A stretch of DNA of 64,000 bases from DATKEJ01 sp963768715 (GTDB taxonomy: Bacteria > Bacteroidota > Rhodothermia > Rhodothermales > DATKEJ01). A program made the position numbers and the translations under genes. Under the pieces are notes generated by a model that made no database searches, was not told the origin of the DNA, and worked only from the letters and a program-made list of their open reading frames with translations. Positions 44,573 through 55,110 of this stretch are shown here, one piece after another. The stretch covers positions 186,001 to 250,000 of the forward strand of contig CAVYJC010000008.1 of assembly GCA_963768715.1 (NCBI GenBank), given 5' to 3'. Each line of letters opens with the position of its first letter. The first letter of the stretch is position 1.

Positions 44573-46521
44573 TCAGGAAGTTAGCCACTTACCTATGAAA
44601 TGAACGAGACCCCCGAGGAAGAACGCGAAGGGGAAGATGAATGCCGAGATACGCCATGCAACTTTGGCGCCGTGCTCCTTCGCGATCATCAGCAGGTTGG
44701 CGATGCACGGCATGAAGAGCGTGATCACGACCATGGCGACCAGAACCTGCAGCGGATCGAGAATCGGCGTATCACTCAGGGCGGCATCGAGCAGATAGAC
44801 CGCACCGAAATCACGACGCATGAAACCGACGAGGAACGCATTGGACATTTCGGCGGGGAGTCCGAGCCATCCCGAAACCAGGGGTTCGCCGACTTTCGAG
44901 ATCCACGTCAGGGCGCCGATTCGATCCAGGAAGAAAAGGAGCGCCGTGCCCGCGATGAAGATCGGGATGACCTCCCGCAGATACCAGTTCAGACGGCTGA
45001 CCGTCTTAACGCCGACGTTCGAGAGCTTCGGGGTTCGCAACGGCGGAATTTCCAGGATGAATTCGCTCGTTTCGCCTCCCAGCAGGCGGGCCGACATCCA
45101 GCCGACCATGAGCAGCACGCCGAGCATCAGGAGCAGCCAGACGATCGTCGCTGTCGGAGATAACGCTGCCATAAGTGCAAGTAAAACACCTAGTTGTGCG
45201 GAGCACGGTACGGCAAGTGCGAGGAGCATCGTCGTGATGACGCGCTCCTTTCGTGTTTCGAGGATGCGAGTGGTCATCGTCGCCATGGTAGCACATCCCA
45301 GGCCAAGGATCATGGGAAGAACAGCCTTGCCATTCAATCCGATCGTCCGAGCACCCGGTTGAGCATGATGGCCATACGTGGGAAGTACCCGGAATCCTCG
45401 AGAATGCTGAAGACGAAGAAGAACGTCGTCACGATCGGCAATATGATGGCCAGGGCGTACGACAGCGCCATCGTAATGAAGCCGTACGGGCCGACAAGAA
45501 AATCGTGTATGAATCGAAGGACCTCCTGCCAGACGGTGAGATGCGCCGTGATGGTGTAAGCCGGTAGGGTGGCCGAATGGACAAGGTGTAGAATGGGTAC
45601 GTCGTGGATCGGGGTTACGGGCAAGCCAACCTCATGATCGCTGACGATTTGGTCGTGCTCATGCGGGAAGGGAAGGATGGCGTCGGTGGCGTGAATGGCA
45701 GCGGGACTGATCCGCTGCTCAAACAGACCAACCTCGAGGAGATTGACGAGAGTGCCGGCTCCGAAAAGTCCTACGAACCAGAACACGAGGAGGACGACCG
45801 ACATGAGCGCCAGTACGCCCTTCACGGGATGCATCGCCCAGAAGCCCAGCCTGATGCGGAAGTTTGGCTTATCGGGCGGGACTTATCGAGTAGGTCTCTG
45901 CCAGAATCTGCTTCACGCGTGTCAGTCGCATTTGCGGTGATCTGAGCGTCTCATCTCCCAGGGCTGACTGATTGGGTTCGCACGCGTGCGGGATCGCCTC
46001 GATGAGGGCATCTACGCCGCGGCCTTCGGGAGCAACCGTGACGACAACGGGGATACCGAGGATCTCGCTGAGACGATCGGTCTGGATCTGGCCCCCGCGC
46101 TCTTCGAGCTCGTCCGCCATGTTCAGGACCAGCACCATTCGCTGCCGTAACTCGATCAACTGCAGCGTGAGCAGCAGGGCGCGACGAAGGTTCTTGGCGT
46201 CGGCGACCTGCACGATGGCCGCTTCCGGATGCTCGGACAGCAACTGCATCGTGACACGGGCATCCTCGGCTCGTGGCGTCAGGTCGTTAACGCCCGGCGT
46301 ATCGATGACTTGAAACTCCCGCCCGTTCAGATTCGCTTTCGCTCTGACAACTTCTACGGTCGTGCCCGGGTAGTTTGACACGATGACGTAGTGATTCGTC
46401 AGATGCTTGAACAGGAGACTTTTTCCGACATTCGGATTTCCGGCAAGGACGATGGTACCTGTGCCGGTCGAAGTTTCCGAAGGTTCGACGACGTGTCGAG
46501 GGTATCGGATGCGATCGTCAT
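44573..46521 (-). CDS. feoB: Ferrous iron transport protein B (frame breaks near 46470, 45885 and 45340)
   Basis: About 650 aa in total. The N-terminal GTPase domain has G1 GNPNVGKS, switch SNYPGTTVEVV, G3 DTPGVNDL and G4 NMAD. The permease part has LGFWAMHPVKGVLALMSVVLLVF, EDSGYFPRMAIMLNRVLG and GLNGKAVLPMILGLGCATMATM, where FeoB has GLxGKxxxPxxxGxGC. These parts lie in different frames: an N-terminal break between the ATG at 46519-46521 and G1, a second near 45885 (YSI then PPDKPNFRIRL) and a third near 45340 (VLGR then IGLNGK). All parts are collinear and family-like. The protein imports Fe2+ across the inner membrane. Confidence 0.85.
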
Positions 46522-46884
46522 GGCGGGCAGTAGGGCGCTCCGGGCGCCGGTCAAAAACGCGACCTAGTGGAATTCTGACGCGCCAATATAATCTGGATTG
46601 TGTCTAAATAAATAGAAGAATGTTATAAGAGTCCGGGGTCCGAAGTCCGAAGTCCGTGGTCCGTGGTCCGTGGTCCGTGGTCCGTGGTCCGTGGTCCGTG
46701 GTCCGTGGTGGGAATGGCGCCATCTGTCATCCCGAAGCGACTTTAGTCGTCTGAGGGATCCCCGCGCAGCGACCCGAGAGGCCCGCCACTGTCTGCGAAT
46801 GCTCAAAGGTATGGACTTATAGACACCTCCACTCGTAGACTGTCTAAAGACCAGAAGACTCGAAGACTCGAAGACTAGAAGACT
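46522..46884. repeat. Intergenic repeats upstream of feoB: GTCCGTG heptamers, CATCCCGAA element, GAAGACTC octamers
   Basis: GTCCGAA/GTCCGTG heptamers span 46631-46710 (about eleven copies). A CATCCCGAAGCGACTTTAG element with GAGGGATCCC occurs at about 46731-46765; a related element is at 60358-60412. GAAGACTC/AGAAGACT octamers at about 46836-46884 run into the start codon of the next gene. No gene is evident in the gap itself. Confidence 0.8.
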
Positions 46885-47364
46885 GTGGTAAACCTCCGTC
46901 CCCGTTTCGAGACGATCACGCCGGTTGAGCCGAACGATGTCCTTCGGTTCCTGAATGCGGCGTTGAGCCTGGAGGACGCCCCGGTTTCGGGCCGCGTGTA
47001 CACGACGTCGGCCGTTCTGAAGCCGCATGCAGAGAACGTGCAATTCTGGTCGCCGCAGCTTCAGGTTTCTGTCGATCCGCATCTTCCGGGCGGGTCCGTT
47101 GTCAGGGGACAGTTTGGTCCGCGGCCCGCGATCTGGTCACTCTTCGTCGCTCTTTACGCCGCCATCGGATTTCTGGCCACCATGGGCATGATCTTCGGTT
47201 ATTCACAGCTGACGCTGGGCGGATCAGGAGCCGCTCTGTGGTCCGGACCTGTCGGACTGGTGCTTGCGGCGATCGTCCACATCGTGGCGCGGACTGGGCG
47301 GCGCCTCGGGATGACACAGATGCGCCAACTGAAGCAGTTTCTCGATGAGGTGCTGGTTGGGTAG
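46885..47364 (+). CDS. Hypothetical membrane protein with two C-terminal helices
   Basis: 159 aa from GTG 46885, which directly follows an octamer repeat array, so the ribosome site is repeat-derived or absent. The soluble N-terminal 85 residues contain VEPNDVLRFLNAALSLEDAPV and GRVYTTSAVLKPHAENVQFWSPQLQVSVDPH (in parts). Two helices follow (WSLFVALYAAIGFLATMGMIFG and WSGPVGLVLAAIVHIVA), then a basic amphipathic tail. I do not recognise the family. It stands alone between repeat arrays. Confidence 0.65.
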   Translation: MVNLRPRFETITPVEPNDVLRFLNAALSLEDAPVSGRVYTTSAVLKPHAENVQFWSPQLQVSVDPHLPGGSVVRGQFGPRPAIWSLFVALYAAIGFLATMGMIFGYSQLTLGGSGAALWSGPVGLVLAAIVHIVARTGRRLGMTQMRQLKQFLDEVLVG

Positions 47365-47604
47365 TGCGGGGTGCGGAGTGCGAAGTGCGTGGTGCGTGGT
47401 GCGTGGTGCCTGGCGGTGCCACTGTCCTCGAGGTGCGCACGACGCGAAGCGGAGTGCAGCCGGGGTGGTCGAGACCCGTGGTTAAGTATCGATGCCCGCA
47501 AGAACTCCTTCACGCGTGCGAGATGCCAGGTGACGAGCCGACCTAATATCGTGCTTCCGGTGAAGGTCTGAATCCAGGATTCACTTATTCCGCGAGTATC
47601 TCTT
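47363..47604. repeat. Heptamer array (GTGCGTG) and gap without a gene
   Basis: GTGCGGG/GTGCGGA/GTGCGAA/GTGCGTG units occupy 47363-47419, starting at the stop of the preceding gene. The remaining 185 bases show no gene, RNA or clear terminator. Confidence 0.75.
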
Positions 47605-48758
47605 TCACCCTATCCAGCGGCAGTGCTTCGACTGTACCGTGTACCCTTTCACGGTGGTGGCCATGAAGAGGGAATTGTAGACGGCTTCTTCGGTTGCTTC
47701 GATAACGGCTTCGAAGAGGGGGGACATGCGATCGTTCGGAAGTTCTGTCAGATTGGATAGTCCGGATCGGCGCTCAGGTGTCCGACGAACCTCTTCGGCG
47801 GTTGAGAAGGCGATGACATAGTCGCCGGAGCCGTTGGACATCGATGAGCCAGTCCGTGCGACGCCCGCGAGGGCGCGATGTGCGAGACGCTTCAGATTCC
47901 GATCCGACAGGGGAGCGTCGGTAGCGACGATGACCATGACGGATCCGTCGGCCGCCTTCGATTCGACGTTCTTCCGCAGATAGTATTGCCCTAGTTCTTG
48001 TCCGACGGGTGCACCCATGATCTGGAGGACGCCTCCGTAGTTTGTCTGGACGAGCACGCCGACGGTGTATCCGCCCAGTGATTCGGGAAGCTTGCGCGAG
48101 CTGTTGCCGATGCCGCCTTTCCAACCGAACGCAACCGTTCCGGCGCCGGCTCCGACACTTCCTTCTTCAGGAGGGTCGCCGAGGCGTTCGCGATGGCTTT
48201 GAGAAAGTGGTCCGGTTGGAGGACGCGTCGCCGGATATCATTCAGGTACCCGTCATTCGTTTCGCCGACGACGCCGTTTACGGAGCGTACGTCCTCGTTG
48301 CCGGGAAGCGAAAGCGTATAGTCCAGCAGGGCGTCCATTCCTCGGGAGACGGACAGCGTATTGGTGAGAAGGATCGGCGTCTCGATCTCGCCGAGTTCCT
48401 CGACTTGTGTGCTCCCGGCGAGCTTCCCGAACGCATTGCCGATGGCGATCCCTGCCGGCACTTTGTCCTGAAATACATTTCCGGAGTGTGGAATGATGGC
48501 CGTGACGCCCGTGTGGATGTCCGTGCCCTCATGCCACGTGAAGTGTCCAACCGCCACGCCTTCTACGTCCGTTATTGCATTTTGAGGTCCCGGAGGCAGC
48601 ACCCCGGGAGCCATTCCGAGGTCCCGAAAACGATACCGCCTGCCATCCTGCGCGAACGCGCTCGTTGCACTTGTGGAGTTCATTGATAAGATGCAGATTG
48701 CCGCTATTTGTATTGGTATATATGACAGAAACGACTTGTTCATCACAACATGCTTCAT
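47605..48758 (-). CDS. DmpA-type (P1/S58) aminopeptidase, secreted (frameshift near 48160)
   Basis: From ATG 48758 (or 48743) a signal peptide (IQIAAICILSMNSTSATSAFA) precedes FRDLGMAPGVLPPGPQNAITDVEGVAVGH (in parts), AGIAIGNAFGKLAGSTQVEELG and ETPILLTNTLSV, all typical of the L-aminopeptidase/D-esterase DmpA family. At about 48160 the frame moves by one base; it continues EGSVGAGAGTVAFGWKGGIGNSSRKLPESLGGY (in parts), which holds the Ser of the self-processing site, and on to RMSPLFEAVIEATEEAVYNSLFMA, the usual end. The proenzyme cleaves itself into two chains and then removes N-terminal residues from peptides in the periplasm. It starts where the DUF4105 gene ends. Confidence 0.8.
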
Positions 48759-49917
48759 ATTCGTGTGCGGCGAATGTGCATCGCCGATCGAACCGATACG
48801 ATCCCGAAGTAGGGGATGAGCCACGCATTGAATTCCTGCGGAATCGAGGCCCAGCCGGCCGCAACCAGGGCTATCAGGCCGAGGGTCATCCACAGGTATG
48901 CCGGGAGCCAGGAGGGCGTCCGGTCTCTGAGAAACGTCACCCCCAGCCAAATGTGTGTCGGTAAGGCCCACAGCAGGTTCCAGTTGGATTTCGTGACGGT
49001 GTGCTCGGTGGCAAACCAGAGCAGCACGATGAGCAGGCCTGTAAGTCCAAGCACCAGGAAGAGGACGCCGTCGAAAAGCCTCAGAAATTCTCCAACGGCA
49101 TCACGATTCGCTGCGAACAACGATAAGACGGCAACGACGAGCAGCAGCGTCCAGCCCACGATTGCAGGCCAGGGAAGGGACCCGGACCACCGCGCGTATA
49201 CCGTCGGCCAGAACAGGGTGTCTGTCGGTTGGGCGAGAGGGAGACCGTCCGGAGTGCGTGCCGATTCGACAGCGGCCAGAAACTCGTTCGGAAGAAACAT
49301 CCGAGCTCTTGGGGACGCGACGACGTCGGTCGGCGATCCAAGAAGGATGTCGATGCCGATTCGCGTCCAGGGTCTGTCCGGCGAGGTACCGGTCGATCAG
49401 ATCGCGAAAGCGAAAAAGCTTCGGACGACTCGTTGCCCGCCATCTTGTAGCCCCAGACCGCCTCGATGACGTCACGGGGACGCGTCGAGCAGTTGTCGTA
49501 AAGGAATTCGTACCGGTAGGCCCGGTTTTCGGGCAGGTAGTTGGTCTCGAGTCGATCGAAAAGCTCCTGGCGCTCCTCGAGCGTGAAGTTCAGCCGCTGC
49601 TCGAGGACCGGCCGTTCCTCCATCCTGTAGGCATAGAGCACGTCGTCGAAACGGTTTCGGTCCAGGTAGTAGTCGAGCTTTCCTCTCAGGAACTTGACGT
49701 AGAAACCCTCCTCGTCGAAATCGAAGGTCCCGTAGTTGTATCCCACATCGATGTCGGCGGAGTCGTCACGCACCCGAATCGCCGTATGTCCGAACGAGGA
49801 ATAGAGAGGATCGCCGGGCAGAATCGTGATTACGGACACGTCGGACCATTCCGTCAGGCGGGGTGTTTCCTGGGCGCGTGCCGCCGGGGCCCGCACTGCG
49901 ACCAACAGACATACCAT
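48755..49917 (-). CDS. DUF4105 family membrane protein (frame breaks near 49420 and 49370)
   Basis: From ATG 49917 a signal peptide (MVCLLVAVRAPAARAQ) leads into the DUF4105 domain: SVITILPGDPLYSSFGHTAIRV, DIDVGYNYGTFDFDEEGFYVKFLRG (in parts), YRYEFLYDNCSTRPRDVI. This resembles the papain-like NlpC/P60-type Lnb N-terminal domain, with His in FGHTAIR and Cys in YDNCSTR. Two small frame breaks (49420, 49370) are bridged by FRFRDLIDRYLAGQTLD and GIDILLGSPTDVVASPRARMFLPNEF (in parts). The C-terminal third has four to five helices. The role is unknown; a membrane-bound peptidase or acyltransferase is possible. It ends next to the DmpA gene, so both may form one operon. Confidence 0.75.
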
Positions 49918-49931
49918 GGAGGCCAGGTGCA

Positions 49932-50086
49932 AAATGCCGCGTGCTGCGTGCCCAATGCCACGTGCCGTGCGCCGCGTGCCGGGTCCGACGTCTGGATTCC
50001 CGCCTTCGCGGGAATGACGGAGGTGGTGACTTCGCACCTCGCACCCCGCACCCCGCACGCTCAGACTTGAAGACTTGAAGACTTGC
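49932..50086. repeat. Heptamer arrays (CGTGCCG, GCACCCC), TTCCCGC hairpin and GAAGACTT octamers
   Basis: CGTGCCG/CGTGCTG/AATGCCA units at about 49932-49986 are followed by the hairpin ATTCCCGCCTTCGCGGGAAT (about 49996-50015). GCACCTC/GCACCCC heptamers follow at about 50033-50060 and GACTTGAA octamers at about 50061-50086. All lie between the divergent DUF4105 and nth genes. Confidence 0.85.
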
Positions 50087-50150
50087 ATTCCCATGAGCGT
50101 GATCTTACGCAACGGCAAACTATCTTGCCGCCTTACAATCAGACATTCCC

Positions 50151-50994
50151 GTGCCCAGAAGCAAGCGAACGACCGAAGCCCTCACTGCTCTCCGGAAGAT
50201 GATCCCTGCTCCCGAGACGGAGCTCGAGTATGTCGATCCCTTCCAGCTCCTCGTCGCCGTCATTTTGTCGGCCCAGTGTACGGACGAACGCGTGAACATG
50301 GTGACACCGCCTCTCTTCGAGGTCTATCCCACACCGGCGGCGATGTCGAAGGCAGAGCCTGAGGACATCTATCCGTTCATCAAGTCCGTCACCTATCCAA
50401 ACAACAAGAGCAAGCATCTGGTTGGTGCGGCGAAGAAAATCGTAAAGGATTACGACGGAGAGGTGCCGGATGACGTCCCTCACCTCATGACACTTCCCGG
50501 CGTCGGCAGGAAAACCGCCCAGGTAGTTGCCAGCGTCGTATTCGATCGTGACGCGCTGCCCGTCGACACGCACGTGTTCCGGGTGGCCAACCGTATCGGT
50601 CTTGTCAAGGATGCCAAGACGCCTCTCGCCGTCGAGACAGGACTGAAACGTACCATCCCGAAGAGTGAATGGTCGGAAGCACACCACCTCCTCATTCTCC
50701 ACGGACGATACACCTGCACGGCCCGCCAACCCAAGTGCGACCAGTGCCTGGTATCCGGCGCGTGTCTCTACTACAGCCGGCTGATGCGACTGCCCGATCC
50801 AATGACGGGTTTGAAGGCAGCCAAAGGGAAGTATCACTGCGGCACGTGCGGGAGATATTTCGACACACCGGTCGATTCGCAGGGACCGCTACGATATCGA
50901 CCAGTTGTCGTGCCCGTCCTGTTCGTCGATGAACGTTTTCGAGAGTCGAAACGGGGCAACAACGAAACGCATACCCGACTACCGAGTCGGATAA
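50151..50994 (+). CDS. nth: Endonuclease III with extra C-terminal zinc ribbon (frameshift near 50890)
   Basis: From GTG 50151. The helix-hairpin-helix/GPD core is LMTLPGVGRKTAQVVASVVF with the catalytic Lys, then LPVDTHVFRVANRIG with the catalytic Asp. The iron-sulfur cluster Cys follow as C-x6-C-x2-C-x5-C (CTARQPKCDQCLVSGAC). The core is the normal length for this DNA glycosylase/AP lyase of base-excision repair. After it comes KGKYHCGTCGRYFDTPVD; one base later, DIDQLSCPSCSSMNVFESRN. Together they make a CxxC...CxxC ribbon that standard endonuclease III lacks. The stop of this reading is 50992-50994; the unshifted frame ends at 51002 and overlaps gpmI by ATGA. Confidence 0.85.
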
Positions 50995-50998
50995 CCCT

Positions 50999-52522
50999 AT
51001 GAAACACTCAAAGCATATTCTGATCATTCTGGATGGATACGGTATCGCGGTGGATCCCTCCGTCAGCGCCATCGATCATGCGCGGAAGCCTTTTCTGGAC
51101 AGTCTGTTCGACAAGTATCCGCACTCGACCCTGCAGGCCTCCGGGCGCGCAGTGGGGCTTCCGAAAGGCCAGATGGGCAATTCCGAAGTGGGACACATGA
51201 ATCTCGGCGCCGGACGCGTGGTGTATCAGGAAATCACGCGAATCGACAAGGCGATCGAAGACGGAGATTTCTTCGAAAACGAGGTCCTGCTCGAGGCCGC
51301 CCACCGTGCGAAGAAGAACGGATCGACGCTTCACATCATGGGGCTCTTTTCGGATGGCGGGGTGCATTCATCCCTGGATCATCTTTACGCTCTTCTTCAA
51401 CTCGCCGCGAATGAGGGACTCGACGCCGACCGGGTCGTTGTGCACGCATTTACAGACGGCAGGGATACGGATCCACACGCCGGCGTGAAGTACGTACGCC
51501 AATTGGAAGAGAAGGCGTCCGAGATCGGGGTAGGCGAAATTGCCACGGTCATCGGCCGCTACTACGCCATGGACCGGGACAAACGCTGGCAGCGCACGCA
51601 ACTGGCCTACGATCTGCTTGTCGACGGAGAAGGAGAGGCGTTTGCCTCAGCGGAAGAAGGATTGAAGGCGAGTTATGACGACGACGTGACCGACGAGTTC
51701 GTGAAGCCGCGAAAGGTCGAAGGCGTGAGGCATGGAAAGATCGAAGACGGCGACTCGGTCGTCTTTTTCAATTTCCGCGCCGACCGTGCGCGACAGATCA
51801 CGCACGCCCTTATAGATGAGGATTTCGACGGGTTTGAACGCAAACATCAACCTGACATCCATTTCGTGTGCATGGCGCCTTACGACGAAAGGGCCTTCGA
51901 CCTTCCGATTGCATTCCCGAAGATGAACCTCAACCGTACGCTGGGTGAGGTCATCGAGGCGCATGGACTGACGCAACTTCGCGCTGCGGAAACCGAGAAA
52001 TATCCGCACGTCACTTATTTCTTCTCTGGAGGCAGAGAGGATCCATTCGAGGGAGAGGATCGCATCCTGGTCCAGTCCCCGAAGGTCGCGACCTACGACC
52101 TCCAGCCGGAGATGAGCGCGCCCGAGCTTGCTGAGCGCGTCGCAGAAGCGCTCGAAAAAGACTACGCGCTTGTTGTTCTGAACTTCGCCAACCCCGACAT
52201 GGTCGGACACACCGGCGTGTTCGAGGCTGCCGTCAAGGCCGTCGAAACGGTCGACGCTGCCGCTCGCAAGGTCGTAACGGCCGCTGTCGATCGGGGTTAC
52301 TCCGTCGAAATCATCGCCGATCACGGCAATGCAGACAAAATGCGCAACCCCGACGGGTCGCCCAACACGGCGCATACCACGGCCCTGGTACCCCATCTCA
52401 TTATCTCGGATGGATTTGAGGGGCCGATTCGCGAAGGGGCGCTCGGCGACGTTGCCCCGACGATCCTGAAGCTTCTCGGCATTGCCATCCCGGACGAAAT
52501 GACGGGAAGCGTGCTTATCTGA
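50999..52522 (+). CDS. gpmI: 2,3-bisphosphoglycerate-independent phosphoglycerate mutase
   Basis: 507 aa from ATG 50999. Alkaline-phosphatase-like metal site: ILIILDGYGIA, the phospho-acceptor Ser in GQMGNSEVGHMNLGAGRVVY, LFSDGGVHSSLDHLYALL, HAFTDGRDTDPHAG, NFANPDMVGHTG and IIADHGNADKM. It interconverts 3- and 2-phosphoglycerate in glycolysis/gluconeogenesis and needs Mn2+. The frame is intact and the length is normal. It is followed six bases later by the Nudix gene. Confidence 0.95.
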   Translation: MKHSKHILIILDGYGIAVDPSVSAIDHARKPFLDSLFDKYPHSTLQASGRAVGLPKGQMGNSEVGHMNLGAGRVVYQEITRIDKAIEDGDFFENEVLLEAAHRAKKNGSTLHIMGLFSDGGVHSSLDHLYALLQLAANEGLDADRVVVHAFTDGRDTDPHAGVKYVRQLEEKASEIGVGEIATVIGRYYAMDRDKRWQRTQLAYDLLVDGEGEAFASAEEGLKASYDDDVTDEFVKPRKVEGVRHGKIEDGDSVVFFNFRADRARQITHALIDEDFDGFERKHQPDIHFVCMAPYDERAFDLPIAFPKMNLNRTLGEVIEAHGLTQLRAAETEKYPHVTYFFSGGREDPFEGEDRILVQSPKVATYDLQPEMSAPELAERVAEALEKDYALVVLNFANPDMVGHTGVFEAAVKAVETVDAAARKVVTAAVDRGYSVEIIADHGNADKMRNPDGSPNTAHTTALVPHLIISDGFEGPIREGALGDVAPTILKLLGIAIPDEMTGSVLI

Positions 52523-52527
52523 ACCCC

Positions 52528-53160
52528 ATGAGCGAATTCGAGGCTTTCAGCGAACGGTTGAGGGCGCGCCTCGACCATCCCCTGCCGGGCCTCGCGGCAC
52601 AGCTGGCCATGGCGCCCTCACATCGCGCAGGTTTCAAGCCGCCAAGCGGCGCGAGCATCAGGAAAGGGGCCGTCATGATTCTCGTTTTTCCGGAATCGGA
52701 CGGAATCTCGACGCTTTTTACGCTTCGACGGGACGATCTCGCAGACCACGCCGGACAGATTTCATTCCCGGGCGGCAAGCGCGAGGATGGCGAGACGTTC
52801 GAGGAAGCGGCCTTGCGCGAATGCGAGGAGGAGATCGGACTTGAACGCTCGGGCGTGAACGTGCTCGGGAAACTGTCGACACTCTTCATTCCGCCGACCA
52901 GATTCGTTGTCCATCCCTTCGTAGGCGCCGTCTCCGAGCTTCCCGAGATAACACCCGACGAGCGTGAAGTGGCTTCGGTACTCCGCGTTCCGCTGCGGAC
53001 GCTGACCGACCCAGCGACGCACCGAGAGGAAGATTGGACCATCGGCGGCGCGGCCTCGAGAGTGCCCTTCTTCCACGTAAACGGCCACACCATCTGGGGG
53101 GCCACCGCGATGATCACCGCCGAACTGCTCGAACTGCTCGCCGACATCGACGCGGACTGA
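52528..53160 (+). CDS. Nudix hydrolase, CoA pyrophosphatase-like
   Basis: 210 aa from ATG 52528. Nudix box GGKREDGETFEEAALRECEEEIGL (in parts: GGKREDGETFEEAAL and RECEEEIGL) is complete with the metal-binding glutamates. The preceding ADHAGQISFPGGK is the CoA pyrophosphatase (NudL/YeaB-type) signature. The enzyme would split CoA or acyl-CoA into phosphopantetheine and adenosine 3',5'-bisphosphate. The last base of its stop region overlaps the start of the GMC gene (ATG 53160), so translation is coupled. Confidence 0.88.
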   Translation: MSEFEAFSERLRARLDHPLPGLAAQLAMAPSHRAGFKPPSGASIRKGAVMILVFPESDGISTLFTLRRDDLADHAGQISFPGGKREDGETFEEAALRECEEEIGLERSGVNVLGKLSTLFIPPTRFVVHPFVGAVSELPEITPDEREVASVLRVPLRTLTDPATHREEDWTIGGAASRVPFFHVNGHTIWGATAMITAELLELLADIDAD

Positions 53161-55110
53161 TGGCAAGCGGTCGCGACGACGACATCCTCCGGGCGCTCTG
53201 TGCGGCGTTTGTACCTCCGCAGTCCGTCAATTCCAAGGCCGGTGCACTTTTCGACGCCAGTGGATCGAGTCTGGAGACATCCGTTTCTGTTGAGAAGGGA
53301 TTGGAGAAGCTGGCTCCCGGTTCCCGTCGTTCGGTTCGGCGTTTAATGCGGATCGTCGACAATCCACTGGCTTCGCTCCTTTGGCTGGGTCGCTGGGCAC
53401 GATTCTCCCGGCTCTCGAATCGTGATGCCGTTCGCTTCCTGGAGGCATTGAGCACCAGCCGCGTCTCGGTGGTGCGACGAACCTTCGACATATTGAAACG
53501 AGTCATCATTTTTCACGCGTACGGTTCGGAGACGGCGATCCGAGCCATATGGGAAGACCGCGGCTACCCCTTCGTAAAGACACGGACGAGCAGCCCCCCT
53601 CTGAGTGGTAATGCCTGCCCGGACAGGTGCGAAACGGTCGTTGTCGGATCCGGCGCGGGTGGAGCGGTTTCAGCGGCAATTCTAGCGGGGAAGGGACACG
53701 ATGTGCTCGTGCTGGAGAAAGGGCCGGAGGTAGCCCCCTCGGCAATGGACGGCGTCGAGACGAACGCCATGCATGCCATGTTCGAGCAGGGTGGACTCCT
53801 GACAACGGCGGACGGCGGTATCAGCCTTTTTGCCGGGAGTTGTCTCGGCGGAGGCACGACCGTCAATTGGTCGGCTTCGTTTCGCCTGCCCGACGAGATT
53901 CGACATGTCTGGAATCGGGTTTACGGCATCGACTGGATGGGCGAATCGGACTTCGATCGGGCCTACGATTACGTGGAGTCCCGGACCGGCGTCGGAGAGG
54001 ACTGGCCGAGCGACAACGCTCCTAACGCCGCGCTTCGGAACGCGTGCAACGATCTCGGCCTGAACGTCAAGGTGGTGCCTCGAAATACCAGAGGCTGCCG
54101 CGGCGACGACGTGCGCCATTGCGGTCGGTGCGGCCTCGGTTGCGCGCACGACCGTAAACAGGGAACGACCGCCACATTCCTTCGTGACGTGAAGGAACGC
54201 GGCGGTTCGATCGTGACGGGCGCGACGGTGAGACGCGTCGTCGTGGATGGCGGCCGGGTTCGCGGCGTCGAAGTGGAGATTTCGACACCGTCTGGGACCG
54301 AGACTCGCCGTATCCAGGCTGACCGGGTCATCTTAGCAGCAGGCGCACTCCATACGCCCGCAATTCTCCTCCGCAGCGGCTTGACGCACAACGACCTCGG
54401 ACGAAATCTCATGCTTACATCCGACCGTCGGAGTTGCGGGTCGATACGCGAAAGCGATGAACGGGTGGGAAGGCTCCATTATGTCGTCCTATACCGATGC
54501 TTTTGCGTGGTTGGACGGACCGTGGGGCGTTCGGATCGAAACGGCTCCGATCTACCCGGGCCTGCTGGCGTCGGCTTTGCCCTGGAACAGCGCCCAAGGC
54601 CACAGGCAAGATCTTGACCTGATCGAAAAGACCGCGGCCTTCATCGTACTGACGCGCGATCGCTCCGGAGGGAAAGTCGTGCTGGATCGAATGGGCGATC
54701 CCAAGATCCACTATCGAATCTCAGATCCGGATCTCGCCATGCTGATCACAGGCGTCGTGGAAACCGCGAGGATGCATCTTGCGGCAGGCGCCGAGTCGAT
54801 CCTTTTTCCGCACTCGGAGCGCAAGGTGTTGGCTGCCCACGGCGGAGAGGAGCGTATCGCCGATCTGGCGCGCGAGATTTTCACCTGGGGCTGGAGACCT
54901 GGTCTTTTTCCCCTCTTCTCCGCCCATCAGATGGGGACGTGCAGGATGGGAGGGAATGTGGAATCCTCTCCCGTCGATCTCGAAGGACGTGTGCGCGGTG
55001 TCGAGGGCCTCTACGTAAGCGACGCATCGCTCTTTCCCGAGGCAGCCGGTGTCAATCCGGCGCTGACGGTCCAAGCCACGGCCTATTGCGTCGCCAGTCA
55101 GATCGCCTGA
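53160..55110 (+). CDS. GMC oxidoreductase, long-chain alcohol oxidase-like (frameshift near 54417)
   Basis: From ATG 53160. A roughly 150-residue helical N-terminal extension precedes the FAD motif VVVGSGAGGAVSAAILAGKGHDVLVLEKG (in parts, about residues 160-187). GGGTTVNWSASFRLP contacts the flavin. A Cys quartet follows (CRGDDVRHCGRCGLGC), as in the fatty-alcohol-oxidase branch. At about 54417 one extra base (ACATCC) moves the frame; it continues HPTVGVAGRYAKAM to the catalytic HQMGTCRMGG and GVNPALTVQATA. The N-terminal extension and Cys cluster resemble long-chain alcohol oxidases that oxidise membrane-derived fatty alcohols. Convergent with the malic enzyme gene. Confidence 0.82.
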
